Program-made: the position numbers and the translations under genes
Shown: piece after piece, positions 35,355-44,386 of the stretch
Position numbering within the stretch: the stretch's first letter is position 1
Layout of the letters: every line of letters starts with the position of its first letter
Notes under the pieces: generated by a model
Databases searched by the model: none
The model's input: the letters and a program-made list of their open reading frames with translations, nothing else
Told to the model about the DNA's origin: nothing
Source: a virus
IMG/VR virus record: IMGVR_UViG_3300032249_000712
Location: 1 to 50,225 of that record
DNA length: 50,225 nt
Direction: 5' to 3' (one strand)

Positions 35355-37979
35355 TTATCTCCTTCTTCTAGGTGCAGTAGCAACAATTAATTGACCAGCA
35401 ATCACTGTTACTACCACAATATCTTCTGCTTTTTCACGCTCTGGAATGGACATATCAGCACCTATGCTAAGCAAGGCTTTCCCCAACTCACATTTTTGCT
35501 CTTCTGTCAAACCTTCAATTGCTTCATCTGGATTAAAGCAAGTAGCAACTGCACCCAACAATGCTGCTGGACTTTCTAGTACTAGTAGTGCAGAGGCTAC
35601 TTCTGCTTGAATAACTACGGGATTACCATTTGCATCTTCTCTTACCTCTACTGGAATTGTAGGAGGAAGATCACGATATTCAAGTCCCGCTGCTTCTATG
35701 TTGACAGCAGTTACAGGTGCTCCTTCTGCTGATTCTACCAATACATCTGCAACTAAATCTTTTTCTGCTAAAGTAAATTTGCCGTCTTCAGATAAGGCTT
35801 CAGATAAATTAACAACTTCTGCAGTTGTTATTTCTCCATCTGCAGAAAGCATTTCTGTAATAAATTCTGCTTCTGCTTCTGTTAATCCGCTCTCTGATAA
35901 AGATTCAGATACTTCAGCAGCAATCTCTGCAGACACTTCTCCACCTTCAGCAATTGCTTCTAATACTGCAGAAATTTCAGATGCACCTAAACTACTATCG
36001 CTAATTAAATCAGTAACAACTTCTTGAATATCTTCTACAGAAAGGTTTGCACCACTTTCTGATATTTCTTCAATAGATACTTCGCTTTCTTCAAATACAG
36101 CCTCTACTTCTTCTGCAGGAGTATCAACTGGTTCTGTATCAACTGGTTCTGTGTCTACTGGTTCTGTATCTACAGGGGTTGTGTCAACTGGTTCTGTATC
36201 AACTGGTTCTGTGTCTACTGGTTCTGTATCTACAGGGGTTGTGTCAACTGGTTCTGTATCTACAGGGGTTGTGTCAACAGGAGTTGTATCTATTGGAGTT
36301 GTATCTATTGGGGAACTATTGCCACCAGTAGTTAAATTGGAGCCTTGTGATGCGGGTACAGAAATAACAGTCTCAGTATATTGACTTACAGGTCCAGACC
36401 AGTTAGCAACTCTAACCGTATAAGTAGCGCCTTCTGTCAAACCAGTTAATTGAATAGATGCTGGTGCACCATCTGTATTATATGTTCCACCTTCGTATGG
36501 ATTTTCTGCATCTGGATCATCTGTTACTACTTGATAAAACCAAGTGTTTGCTGTGTATCCTTGAGGCAAAGACGGTGTAATAGTTGCAGTAGTTCCTGCA
36601 ACAATTGGAGTTGAAATTATTGGGGCAGGGGTTGGAATGTTGTTATTAATTGCAGTAACTAGTTGACTTGATTTAGTATTTAATGTTGATTGCAAGGAAT
36701 TCCGTGTTGATACCGCTGAGTTTACGGTATTAGTTAAAGATGTTGTGTTAATTGCATTTATATTAGATGTGTTTGTAGTATTTTGAGCAACTACTGGAGT
36801 AAGGCTTGAGTTTAATTGTGCAATAGTTGCATTTGCTGAGTCAACCGCTGCCTGAACTGTTTCTGTATTTGGGTCTACATACGGAGTAAATGCTGCACCT
36901 TGACTTATTTGTCCAGCAAAACCTGTTCCAACATTAGTATCTGTAATTGGAATAAGTGCACCGCTGGTTGTTTCTCTAACATTAAATCTTGCTTGATCTG
37001 GTATTGGTCCATTAGCAGTTACACTTGCCATCCATGCCCCGTCATTTGGATTAACATCAGCATTAAATCTAATTTGAACCATTTGTGTAGAAGCATCTTG
37101 TTGCGGGAAAGGCCTTAAGTCCCAAGCAATATCTAAACTTGTTCCAGTAGTCGCATATGTAATTCCAGTTCCTGTGCTCCAAGTAGTCCAGTCCCATCCA
37201 GCAATAGATACAGAAGGTGCGCCTGGAGTTGTATGATAAACCCATCCTTCATTTGTTCCAAATGTTATCGTTGCATTTGATCCAACAAATACATTATTAT
37301 AAACAGTTCCACCCATTTGCATTCCGAACGGAAGATTCATTTGAACCCCAGCATCATCTACTCCAGCCAAAACATTTGTGCTAGTTCCAATAGTGGCTTG
37401 TAAATTGTTGACTGCTGTTTGGGCAGCATCAATAGCAAGGTTTGCTTGAGTTAATTCGGTTTGTGCAGTTGCTTGTGCTGTAGATGCGTCTGTTTTTGCT
37501 GCAACGGCTTCAGATATTGCTGTCTGAGCCTCTGTTATTTGTGTTGTTATATTATTTATGGCGGTAGTTGCAACAGTTACTGTAGCCTTTGCATCTTGAA
37601 CTACCTGAGAACTTTGATCTATTGGGGTAACAGATAAATCAACATTATTAATAGTATTAATAGCGGTTTGAACATTATTTATTTCTGTATTAGCCAGAGA
37701 TATTTTTGTGGCTACCTCTGCTGTAATACCTTGGGCTTGGGAATATTCGGTTTGTGCTTGTGTTATCTCCCCTATTGCATTGTTTGTGGCTGTATTGGCC
37801 TGTTGTATCTCTGTAGTAGCAGTAGAAAGTGCTTCGTTAACTGCCTGTTGAGCAGGACTTACAACAACTTGTTCTTGGTTTTCTGTAGCACCAGCACGAT
37901 CAGGAGCCATAATTCCAAAAATTGTTACGCATAACCCTACCCCAAAGGCTAATAATAGTCTTCGTTTAAAGTTAGTCAA
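35355..37979 (-). CDS. Large secreted surface protein with FnIII-like domain and PVDT repeats, 874 aa
   Basis: A signal peptide (RRLLLAFGVGLCVTIFGIMA) is followed by coiled coil (about residues 35-200). Then comes a beta-rich domain (about 205-370), a second coiled coil (about 375-440) and a fibronectin-III-like domain (about 448-545). A linker of about ten PVDT/EPVD repeats (about 555-615) leads to a long acidic helical region. The end is a hydrophobic stretch and RRRR, like a membrane anchor. It would be displayed on the host surface or virion. Phage tail fibres do not carry signal peptides, so a host-surface adhesin or shield is more likely. Confidence 0.7.
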   Translation of the reverse strand: MTNFKRRLLLAFGVGLCVTIFGIMAPDRAGATENQEQVVVSPAQQAVNEALSTATTEIQQANTATNNAIGEITQAQTEYSQAQGITAEVATKISLANTEINNVQTAINTINNVDLSVTPIDQSSQVVQDAKATVTVATTAINNITTQITEAQTAISEAVAAKTDASTAQATAQTELTQANLAIDAAQTAVNNLQATIGTSTNVLAGVDDAGVQMNLPFGMQMGGTVYNNVFVGSNATITFGTNEGWVYHTTPGAPSVSIAGWDWTTWSTGTGITYATTGTSLDIAWDLRPFPQQDASTQMVQIRFNADVNPNDGAWMASVTANGPIPDQARFNVRETTSGALIPITDTNVGTGFAGQISQGAAFTPYVDPNTETVQAAVDSANATIAQLNSSLTPVVAQNTTNTSNINAINTTSLTNTVNSAVSTRNSLQSTLNTKSSQLVTAINNNIPTPAPIISTPIVAGTTATITPSLPQGYTANTWFYQVVTDDPDAENPYEGGTYNTDGAPASIQLTGLTEGATYTVRVANWSGPVSQYTETVISVPASQGSNLTTGGNSSPIDTTPIDTTPVDTTPVDTEPVDTTPVDTEPVDTEPVDTEPVDTTPVDTEPVDTEPVDTEPVDTPAEEVEAVFEESEVSIEEISESGANLSVEDIQEVVTDLISDSSLGASEISAVLEAIAEGGEVSAEIAAEVSESLSESGLTEAEAEFITEMLSADGEITTAEVVNLSEALSEDGKFTLAEKDLVADVLVESAEGAPVTAVNIEAAGLEYRDLPPTIPVEVREDANGNPVVIQAEVASALLVLESPAALLGAVATCFNPDEAIEGLTEEQKCELGKALLSIGADMSIPEREKAEDIVVVTVIAGQLIVATAPRRRR
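36115..36310 (-). repeat. Tandem repeat encoding PVDT/EPVD
   Basis: About ten 18-bp units reading, on the plus strand, GTATCAACTGGTTCT or GTGTCTACTGGTTCT, with GTATCTACAGGGGTT variants. They encode alternating PVDTEP and PVDTTP. Such repeats change copy number by slippage and form stiff spacers in wall-spanning proteins. Confidence 0.85.
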
Positions 37980-38034
37980 TTAAGGGGCATCTCCAATGTG
38001 TAATTATATTAGTAATTATACCATTTTAATGCAA

Positions 38035-38066
38035 TAAAAAAGAGGGTAGAAATTAATCTACCCTCT
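38035..38066 (-). terminator. Intrinsic terminator of the 539-aa gene
   Basis: AGAGGGTAGA / TCTACCCTCT form a perfect 10-bp stem with a 6-nt loop, followed on the minus strand by TTTTTATT. It sits about 15 bases after the stop of the gene at 38082. Confidence 0.88.
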
Positions 38067-38081
38067 AATTTTATTAAGAAA

Positions 38082-39701
38082 TTATCTCTTTGCGAGAATC
38101 AATTTCTGTAGTGCTGCAATTTGCTTGTTAATTGTTGCAATAAGTGCAACGATTGATTGCAAGATTTGAGCATTTGTAACAGATCCAGATGCATCAACAA
38201 TTGAGTATGCAACAGTCTTTGCAGAATCAGTTGCTACGTATGCTGGAAGATCTACGATCATGTTAAATGAACCAGTTGTATTGCCAACAGTGAACTTGAT
38301 TACTCTTGTTCCTGCTGTATCAAATACGTCTGCAGATGTTGCAGCAGTAACTGGTGTTAATTGACCACCTGAAATTGCTACACCAGCACCGAGAGTTGCT
38401 CCAGCATGAACCTTAGCACCATTTACATCTGTTGCTGAGATTGTTAGAGTTGCAAGTTCTCCTGCTTTATATTCTTTTTTATCAAGAGATGCTGTGTACT
38501 TATTTACACCACTAGCACATGCTGCAACAAAATCATTTGAGTAAATTACTGTTGCATCTGAGTGTGTGAATTGTAAACGTACAGTTGCAGATCCTGAAGT
38601 TGAAGCACATGTCCATCCGCCAGTTGCAACAGCAGTAGCAGAAGATGCTCCACCTACTGATAATGCAGTAACTTGTGATGTGTACTTGGTTGTATCAGCA
38701 GTTGGAGTAACTCCAGATAACTGATTACCAGAAGAATCCTTGACAACAAAGTCATAGGTTCCAGTACGTGCTCCGCCTGCCTGTGCAATGTCAACACCTG
38801 TTACGGCAATTGATGCTGCACGGCCTGTGAATGTAATTGTTTTTGTAGAAAAAGTAACGCCATTGTATGAAACTGTAATGGTTGTTACTACTGGCTTGTT
38901 TTCGTTAGCAGTACCCTGCTTAACGTAAAGAACTCCGCCAGTTCCTGTTTTTACTGCAAATGAAGCCTGAACAGATGGAGTTGCATCCCATGAAACAATT
39001 GCGCCATTGGTTGCATTTGCTTGCAATACGCCATTTGTTGCCATTGTCTGTGCCCAGCCATCTCGTGCCAAAACATTTACATATCCTGTGCCACCATTAA
39101 CAACAGTTGTTGAATCTGCAACATCTGATGAAGAGGTAAGTGTTCCTTGTGTTGATGTATCTTGTACACGACCCAAAGAATCTGCTACAGAAAAAATATC
39201 TGTCTTTGCAGTTGTTCCTGCATAAATTGTTTTAATGTCAATTACAGAAGTGGTTGATCCAACCTTTTTCTTTTGTGTAATTGTAACTGTACCTGCTCCA
39301 GTAACGTTAACCAAGACTGGTGAAGGTAAATTTACTGCAGTTGATGTTGCTGCTGTAAATGTAAATGTCTTACCAAGATTGGTAAGTGCTAGAGTTGCTG
39401 CGTTGCTACCCGCTGCTGTGTAAGCACCAAAAATAGCAGGTCCAGCAATTTCTAAAGATACATTATCCTCTGCTGTTGAAGCAAGAGTATCAGATGTTGT
39501 TAATGCAATAACTGAATTAACACCAGCCTCTGCCTTGTCAGCATCAGAAGATAATACGGTTACACCACGAGCACCATTAGCAAGAGTAGAAGATAGTTCA
39601 TATCCACCACTAATTGCTGCTGACGCTTGAGGAACTGCAACCAAAAATGTGCTTGCTACGGCTGCAGCCATAACTAAAGCGACTTTTTTAAATGAATTCA
39701 T
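38082..39701 (-). CDS. Exported surface protein, 539 aa
   Basis: A signal peptide (VALVMAAAVASTFLVAVPQA, cleavage near ASA-AI) precedes about 480 residues of Ser/Thr/Ala/Gly-rich beta structure with Ig-like repeats (strands such as GTGTVTITQKK and GAKVHAGATLG). The C-terminal helix ITNAQILQSIVALIATINK-type, IAALQKLILAKR, is reminiscent of ends I recall from surface proteins of small aquatic actinobacteria. GAGGAGAAT precedes the start. It is probably a surface-layer-like or decoy protein. A strong terminator ends the unit. It may have been acquired from the host. Confidence 0.65.
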   Translation of the reverse strand: MNSFKKVALVMAAAVASTFLVAVPQASAAISGGYELSSTLANGARGVTVLSSDADKAEAGVNSVIALTTSDTLASTAEDNVSLEIAGPAIFGAYTAAGSNAATLALTNLGKTFTFTAATSTAVNLPSPVLVNVTGAGTVTITQKKKVGSTTSVIDIKTIYAGTTAKTDIFSVADSLGRVQDTSTQGTLTSSSDVADSTTVVNGGTGYVNVLARDGWAQTMATNGVLQANATNGAIVSWDATPSVQASFAVKTGTGGVLYVKQGTANENKPVVTTITVSYNGVTFSTKTITFTGRAASIAVTGVDIAQAGGARTGTYDFVVKDSSGNQLSGVTPTADTTKYTSQVTALSVGGASSATAVATGGWTCASTSGSATVRLQFTHSDATVIYSNDFVAACASGVNKYTASLDKKEYKAGELATLTISATDVNGAKVHAGATLGAGVAISGGQLTPVTAATSADVFDTAGTRVIKFTVGNTTGSFNMIVDLPAYVATDSAKTVAYSIVDASGSVTNAQILQSIVALIATINKQIAALQKLILAKR

Positions 39702-39718
39702 TATTCTCCTCGTTAGTT

Positions 39719-41503
39719 TTATATTATATTTAATCTGTCAAGAAAATCTCTAACATCGCTAGGCATTTCCTTGTTGTCTAATTCTACCATAGCCCTCTGC
39801 TTCTCTGCAAGTCGCGTAGAGGTAGACCAAGTATGAATCTCAATCTCATGGTTAGAATCTTTAGGCGTATGTGATATTGCTCCAAAAACAGCGCCACATA
39901 CAGCATCTGCTAGGTCCTTAGATTTTTTACGTGGATGGTCAACTCTAGTATTTTTCATAATTTTGAGTTCTGACATTTCTTCCAGTAACAAAGGAATTCT
40001 TGGTATTGCAACTCTCTCTTCATATATCATCATTGCTAAGTCTTCATAGTGTTTCTTGGCAACAGAAACGGTATCTGTTTTTATGCCTACCGCTTTTAGT
40101 TCCTGTTGAATATCAAATGATTGCCAGCGGTCAAATGAAACAACTCCAATATTAAATCCTTGTCTGCGTAAATTAATAATCCACTGTTTTACTTCTGATA
40201 AATTAACTGGACCTTCTGCTTTTGGTTCCCACCAAGCAACTGCATCAACAATAACCATTGGCGCTACTTGTTGATAATCTTTAATAACTTGAATATTTAC
40301 CCACTTGTCTACGTGAGCAATTGCTACAGCACATTTGTCATGTTTCTGTGCAAGGTCAGCATGAATATAGTATATTTTTTCTGGATCAGGTTTAAATGAT
40401 TCATCAAACCTTCTAAAGTTATCAACTGGGTTTCTTAATGTCATACATTTTTCTAACTTATCTTTTTGTTTAAAAAATGCATCTGATGCAAATGTTGGTG
40501 TACATGCAAAGCGCATCATAGCATCGCCAAGGTCTGTGTAAAATGCTAATTTAAAATCATCTATTTTCCTAGTAGGGTTTACATCCCATGTTGTTTTCTT
40601 AAGTGCTAAAACTTTTGGAACTTTATAAGAAAGGATTGTGTCTTCTTCCCATGAAATTTCAAATTGATTATTTGGATCGTCATGTGGCAGATCTTCATTC
40701 ATAATAAATAAGTGTTTCTTTTCAATAGTTTCTTTTTCTGCAATAACATCTTCATATCTTTTAGAAATAAAGTCACCTTGATAGCGGGGGAATGAAAGTA
40801 ATACTACCTTACCTAAATCTGGAAAACGAGAGTCTACGGATCCACGAAATGCTTTATAAATATTTTCTGCAGTCTTTCCTTGTTCATTTCCAGTTCCAAC
40901 TTCAGATGCAAAACCAGAAATTTCATCAAGGACTGCAAGTAATAAGTTTAAACCTTCATGAGACTCTCTCTCTGAGTGTCCAGAATAAACAGTAATTGAT
41001 TTATCAAACTCAATACTGTCAGCCTTTGCATTATATTTTCCTGCAAACCATGGTGATTTTTCTATCTTAGTTTTAAATCCCTTAAAAAATACGTTCTTTG
41101 CTTGTTGTGCGTTAATGGCTACGTTAATGATATCAATTGCATCCCCGCTTGGTTTTCCATAATATCTAGCAGGATCTTTAAGGCATAATAGTTTATAAAC
41201 TATGTATGCACAGGCTACTGTTGATACAAAGTCTTTTCCAGATCCTTTTCCAAGTTGCAAAATAATTTCATTTTTAGTATATTTGTCATAATACTGGGCG
41301 CCAACAACAGATCCAAATATTTCTTGTAATTCTTCTTTACGATAAATCTGACTCATTGCTTCTACAATTTCATATTGAATTAAAGATAATTCTGGCTGGC
41401 CAAGATAGTCCGCAGACTCAACAAATGTTTTTGCGTCTACTGGAATTTCATCAAATTGATTTTCTTTTAAAACTTCTAAAAAATCATTGAACATCTTGGA
41501 CAA
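39719..41503 (-). CDS. Terminase large subunit, 594 aa
   Basis: The packaging ATPase-nuclease. Walker A is LGKGSGKD (residues 84-91), Walker B LLAVLDEISGF (about 188-198). The nuclease Asp residues sit in IHADLAQKHDK (about 375), GVVSFDRWQS (about 455) and KDLADAVCGAVFGA near the end. It cuts concatemers and drives DNA into the prohead. The start lies inside the small subunit gene. No portal or capsid gene follows it, unlike in most phages. Confidence 0.93.
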   Translation of the reverse strand: MSKMFNDFLEVLKENQFDEIPVDAKTFVESADYLGQPELSLIQYEIVEAMSQIYRKEELQEIFGSVVGAQYYDKYTKNEIILQLGKGSGKDFVSTVACAYIVYKLLCLKDPARYYGKPSGDAIDIINVAINAQQAKNVFFKGFKTKIEKSPWFAGKYNAKADSIEFDKSITVYSGHSERESHEGLNLLLAVLDEISGFASEVGTGNEQGKTAENIYKAFRGSVDSRFPDLGKVVLLSFPRYQGDFISKRYEDVIAEKETIEKKHLFIMNEDLPHDDPNNQFEISWEEDTILSYKVPKVLALKKTTWDVNPTRKIDDFKLAFYTDLGDAMMRFACTPTFASDAFFKQKDKLEKCMTLRNPVDNFRRFDESFKPDPEKIYYIHADLAQKHDKCAVAIAHVDKWVNIQVIKDYQQVAPMVIVDAVAWWEPKAEGPVNLSEVKQWIINLRRQGFNIGVVSFDRWQSFDIQQELKAVGIKTDTVSVAKKHYEDLAMMIYEERVAIPRIPLLLEEMSELKIMKNTRVDHPRKKSKDLADAVCGAVFGAISHTPKDSNHEIEIHTWSTSTRLAEKQRAMVELDNKEMPSDVRDFLDRLNII

Positions 41504-42020
41504 TTGTGATTACCTCCCCCTCTTTAGCAATCTGAGAAAGACGTCTCATAATTAAATCACGAACCTCTGGATGGGTTGATGCAATGTCTCTTAAAATTTC
41601 AACAAGGACTTCTTGTCGTCTTTCAATTTCAACCATTTCTTCTGCAAGTTCTTTGTTTTCTAGAAGTCCTGCTTTTTGTAACATTTCAATTCTAGATTTT
41701 TCAATATCCATTACTAACTTAATTGCTTGAGTTTTTGCACTAAGATTATTAGTTATACTTGATTCATCAATTACTTCATAGGCCTTTGTAATAAGTTTTG
41801 TGTAATGCGTATCAGCACCAGCAAGAGCCTCTTTGGCACGAGCACGAATTGCATCGTTAGCAGAAGCCATAACTTTCCACTCGTTAATTAATGAAACAAC
41901 ACGAGTACGTGGAATGTCTAACTCTTTAGAAATTTTTGTTGGATCTTGACCTTTAAGATATTCTGTAACTACTTTATTAACTTCATCAAGATGCTCAATT
42001 AGTTCTGTCTCAGTTGACAT
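41484..42020 (-). CDS. Terminase small subunit, 178 aa
   Basis: An N-terminal helix-turn-helix (about residues 25-55, ISKELDIPRTRVVSLINEWK) for DNA recognition is followed by a helical oligomerisation region and a C-terminal segment (REVRD-like helices) that should bind the large subunit. The location directly upstream of and overlapping the large subunit makes the assignment reliable although the sequence is divergent. Confidence 0.82.
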   Translation of the reverse strand: MSTETELIEHLDEVNKVVTEYLKGQDPTKISKELDIPRTRVVSLINEWKVMASANDAIRARAKEALAGADTHYTKLITKAYEVIDESSITNNLSAKTQAIKLVMDIEKSRIEMLQKAGLLENKELAEEMVEIERRQEVLVEILRDIASTHPEVRDLIMRRLSQIAKEGEVITIVQDVQ

Positions 42021-42345
42021 TTTTTTCCTTTGCTATCTTTAATAATACCAGATACCCTATTAGATCATCAATATCATTATCCCCTACGTAGTCAGTACCT
42101 TTCATAAGTCTGCTTAATTTGTCATCAATTCTAACCTTTAGTTGTTCTACTGGGTCTGATTTACTAAAAATTCTAACTGGGTCAAGTGCAGAATCTCCAT
42201 AGGCTATATTTTTTTCTATAAGCATGTGTGCTATTGAATGGCAGGCAATCCATATTTTAGGACCTGATGGGGCGCCAGTTGATTTTAAATATAAATCTTG
42301 ACAACTAAACTTATTTACATCCTCGTAGACTGGATTTAGTTTCAT
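42010..42345 (-). CDS. Nmad1/DUF1599-like protein, 111 aa
   Basis: I chose the ATG at 42345, which overlaps the previous stop by ATGA. IAYGDSALDPVRIFSKSDPV and DDKLSRLMKGTDYVGDNDID, followed by DLIGYLVLL, match the Nmad1 (DUF1599) pattern, an all-alpha nucleotide pyrophosphatase-like fold linked to nucleotide metabolism and DNA modification. Activity is unproven. It abuts the terminase small subunit. Confidence 0.72.
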   Translation of the reverse strand: MKLNPVYEDVNKFSCQDLYLKSTGAPSGPKIWIACHSIAHMLIEKNIAYGDSALDPVRIFSKSDPVEQLKVRIDDKLSRLMKGTDYVGDNDIDDLIGYLVLLKIAKEKNVN

Positions 42346-43013
42346 ATAAGACTCTCCATTTTCCAAGATATGTAGTTTGGACCAAACACATTTCCATTAC
42401 CAGCATAAAAATGCTCTATTGAATCATAATGTATTTTTTTTGATTTGTTTTTATCATAAAGCATAAAATTATTTTTGTCAACTATTCCAGAGTTAAATGT
42501 GTTATTTATAGATTTTGTAAAAATAACGTATCCAGTTTCATTTATTTCATAATTAACTACATTGCTATATTTATTTTTTAAATAAAACTGTTCTTTAATA
42601 TCACTTAATAAATTTTTTAATATTATATTTTTAGCAGATGATGCAAAAATTGATTGAGTTAGACCAGGCTCTTCTGGTTCTTCAGAAACAACAAAATCTA
42701 AGTTATTGTCTAACCAATAATTTATTGGTTTTTTGCATAACATGTCTAAGTCTGAATAAAGTCCACCATTTATATACAGGCACATGTATCTCCAAAGGTC
42801 AGACCTTAAAATATTAATTTTGTACGAATTATAAATTGTATGCCATTCTTTTCCAAAGTTATCCAATACAAACTTATCTCTTTCTCTCGCTGAAACATAT
42901 CTATATTTCCAGTCTGGATTATTTTTTTGCCAAGAATTAGCACACTCTAATGCTACGGGTGGTAAATCTTGATAGTCTGATTCATATGTCTGCCAAATAA
43001 TTTTAGGTATCAT
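42342..43013 (-). CDS. GT32-like glycosyltransferase, 223 aa
   Basis: A TcdB/OCH1-type GT-A fold: PKIIWQTYESDYQDLPP at the N-terminus and ILRSDLWRYMCLYINGGLYSD, then LDML (the DxD, YSDLDM), near residues 70-95. It is strongly AT-rich relative to its neighbours and interrupts an otherwise DNA-metabolism/packaging operon. It overlaps both neighbours, so it is well settled there. Acceptor unknown. Confidence 0.82.
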   Translation of the reverse strand: MIPKIIWQTYESDYQDLPPVALECANSWQKNNPDWKYRYVSARERDKFVLDNFGKEWHTIYNSYKINILRSDLWRYMCLYINGGLYSDLDMLCKKPINYWLDNNLDFVVSEEPEEPGLTQSIFASSAKNIILKNLLSDIKEQFYLKNKYSNVVNYEINETGYVIFTKSINNTFNSGIVDKNNFMLYDKNKSKKIHYDSIEHFYAGNGNVFGPNYISWKMESLI

Positions 43014-43165
43014 CGTTTTGATTTCCTAAATCCAAATTTTGCAAGGTATACGTAGATAGTTTCAACACTAGTCCCGCACTCCTTAGCAATGTCCTGTGGA
43101 GACTTTTTGTCCATAACAAACCTTTTACGGAGCCAAGCCTCGCTTGTATACAGTTTAGCAGCCAT
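43010..43165 (-). CDS. Small HTH protein, 51 aa
   Basis: MAAKLYTSEAWLRKRFVMDK, then SPQDIAKECGTSVETIYVYL, is a helix-turn-helix of the resolvase/transposon type (S-P-x-x-I-A-x-x-x-G-x-S). The start at 43165 is chosen because it fits the gap after the previous gene; no strong ribosome-binding site is visible. It probably binds DNA and might regulate or direct packaging. Function is unknown. Confidence 0.6.
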   Translation of the reverse strand: MAAKLYTSEAWLRKRFVMDKKSPQDIAKECGTSVETIYVYLAKFGFRKSKR

Positions 43166-43169
43166 AGTA

Positions 43170-43814
43170 TTATTTGTCAACTTCTGCTTCAGAAATGTCA
43201 TAGTCGTATGCATTTGAGTCTTCTAAAACCCATTTATCATAACTTTCAACATCCCATTTATTTGTATTTATAAGTCTTTGTATTACTAGATCTTTTTTGG
43301 TTACAAATGATGGTTCTTTTAATCTAATGCGGTTATTAGGCTGTACCGCAAAATTTCCATCATCTCTTTGAATTACATGACCACATTTATGTTGCCCTGG
43401 ACTTTCTGAGTATCCATCATCTAAAATATTGCTTTCTGGATTGTGCCAGTCCAAAGTAAATAAATATTTTCCGCCAATGTTATTTTTATTTCTATCTATA
43501 TACGACATTCTCATGTTGCTTAAGTTTTCAAATTTTGTAACTGCTATATGCGGACTAAAAGAATTCCAAAGCACAAGGTTGTAGATTGGTTCTTCAGGAA
43601 CTCCTGGTTTTGTGCAAAATGCATTGATTGGCATTCTCCACCAAATTCCTCCATCTTCCATTAAAAAATGAAATAAAGGACTTCTACTTTTAATGCTAGA
43701 AACACCAAAAATTACACATGGAAAATATTGGTTATGGCTATCTTCTTGATCTCTTAAAAAATTACCACGAACGTAGCACTCAATTGGGGGTATGTTAGCA
43801 TTTAACTCTGGCAT
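43170..43814 (-). CDS. Conserved phage protein of unknown function, 214 aa
   Basis: I do not recognise a family. The protein has regions such as YVRGNFLRDQEDSHNQYFPC and GGIWWRMPINAFCTKP, and its second half is charged (KWDVESYDKWVLEDSNAYD). It is soluble, with no signal or membrane segment. It overlaps the RuvC-like gene by one base and is transcribed with the recombination genes, so a DNA-metabolism role is possible. Confidence 0.6.
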   Translation of the reverse strand: MPELNANIPPIECYVRGNFLRDQEDSHNQYFPCVIFGVSSIKSRSPLFHFLMEDGGIWWRMPINAFCTKPGVPEEPIYNLVLWNSFSPHIAVTKFENLSNMRMSYIDRNKNNIGGKYLFTLDWHNPESNILDDGYSESPGQHKCGHVIQRDDGNFAVQPNNRIRLKEPSFVTKKDLVIQRLINTNKWDVESYDKWVLEDSNAYDYDISEAEVDK

Positions 43815-44386
43815 TATTCCTCAACTCTCATTGCTTTATTCCAGTTATTAATAGCCCAGTGGCCGATACCACAAGCATCAGCAACGTCATTATCGTTAAT
43901 AATTTTATCATAGTTGATTTCAATTAACTTTATGGTCCTTTCTTTTCTAATTTGTCTTTCATAAGACTTATACCAAGAATCCGACTTTCCTGGATTTTTT
44001 GTTCTAATATTTATTTGCTCTTCTTTTGTCAATCTTTTATTTCCTAAATAATTTTGCCAAGTTATTGGTGCTACAGTTCCTATAATTTTTGTTCCAGTTA
44101 ATCCTGCTGCACCTAATAGTGCTCCTTGAACTAATGCTAGATCTGCAGCAGTTTTAGGACTATTCATAAATACGGTATGTTCAATTACAATTGCCTCAAA
44201 TCCATCAAAATGTTCAAAAAATGCTTTTGTCTTAGCACAAGCGTCCATTACTTTTTCATAATTTGTTTTTCCATTAAAATTAATTTTACCAATACTGCCC
44301 AGAGTGTTCTCATTAAAAATAGCAAAAGCAAGACTATTAGTGCTTGCATCAATAGCACAAATTGTTTTTGGATTATTCTTGTTCAT
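43814..44386 (-). CDS. RuvC-like Holliday-junction resolvase, 190 aa
   Basis: The RNase-H fold of RuvC-type resolvases: D13 in ICAIDASTNSLAFA, E69 in AIVIEHTVF, and the C-terminal acidic pair in INDNDVADACGIGHW. These residues coordinate magnesium for symmetric cleavage of four-way junctions, needed to debranch replicating phage DNA before packaging. The start is the ATG at 44386; the upstream in-frame codon is TTG. Confidence 0.8.
   Translation of the reverse strand: MNKNNPKTICAIDASTNSLAFAIFNENTLGSIGKINFNGKTNYEKVMDACAKTKAFFEHFDGFEAIVIEHTVFMNSPKTAADLALVQGALLGAAGLTGTKIIGTVAPITWQNYLGNKRLTKEEQINIRTKNPGKSDSWYKSYERQIRKERTIKLIEINYDKIINDNDVADACGIGHWAINNWNKAMRVEE

Noticed and set aside
36151-36384. 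77-aa plus-strand frame rich in VSTGSVSTG repeats
   Set aside because: It is the antisense reading of the PVDT repeat in the 874-aa protein gene and has no independent support.
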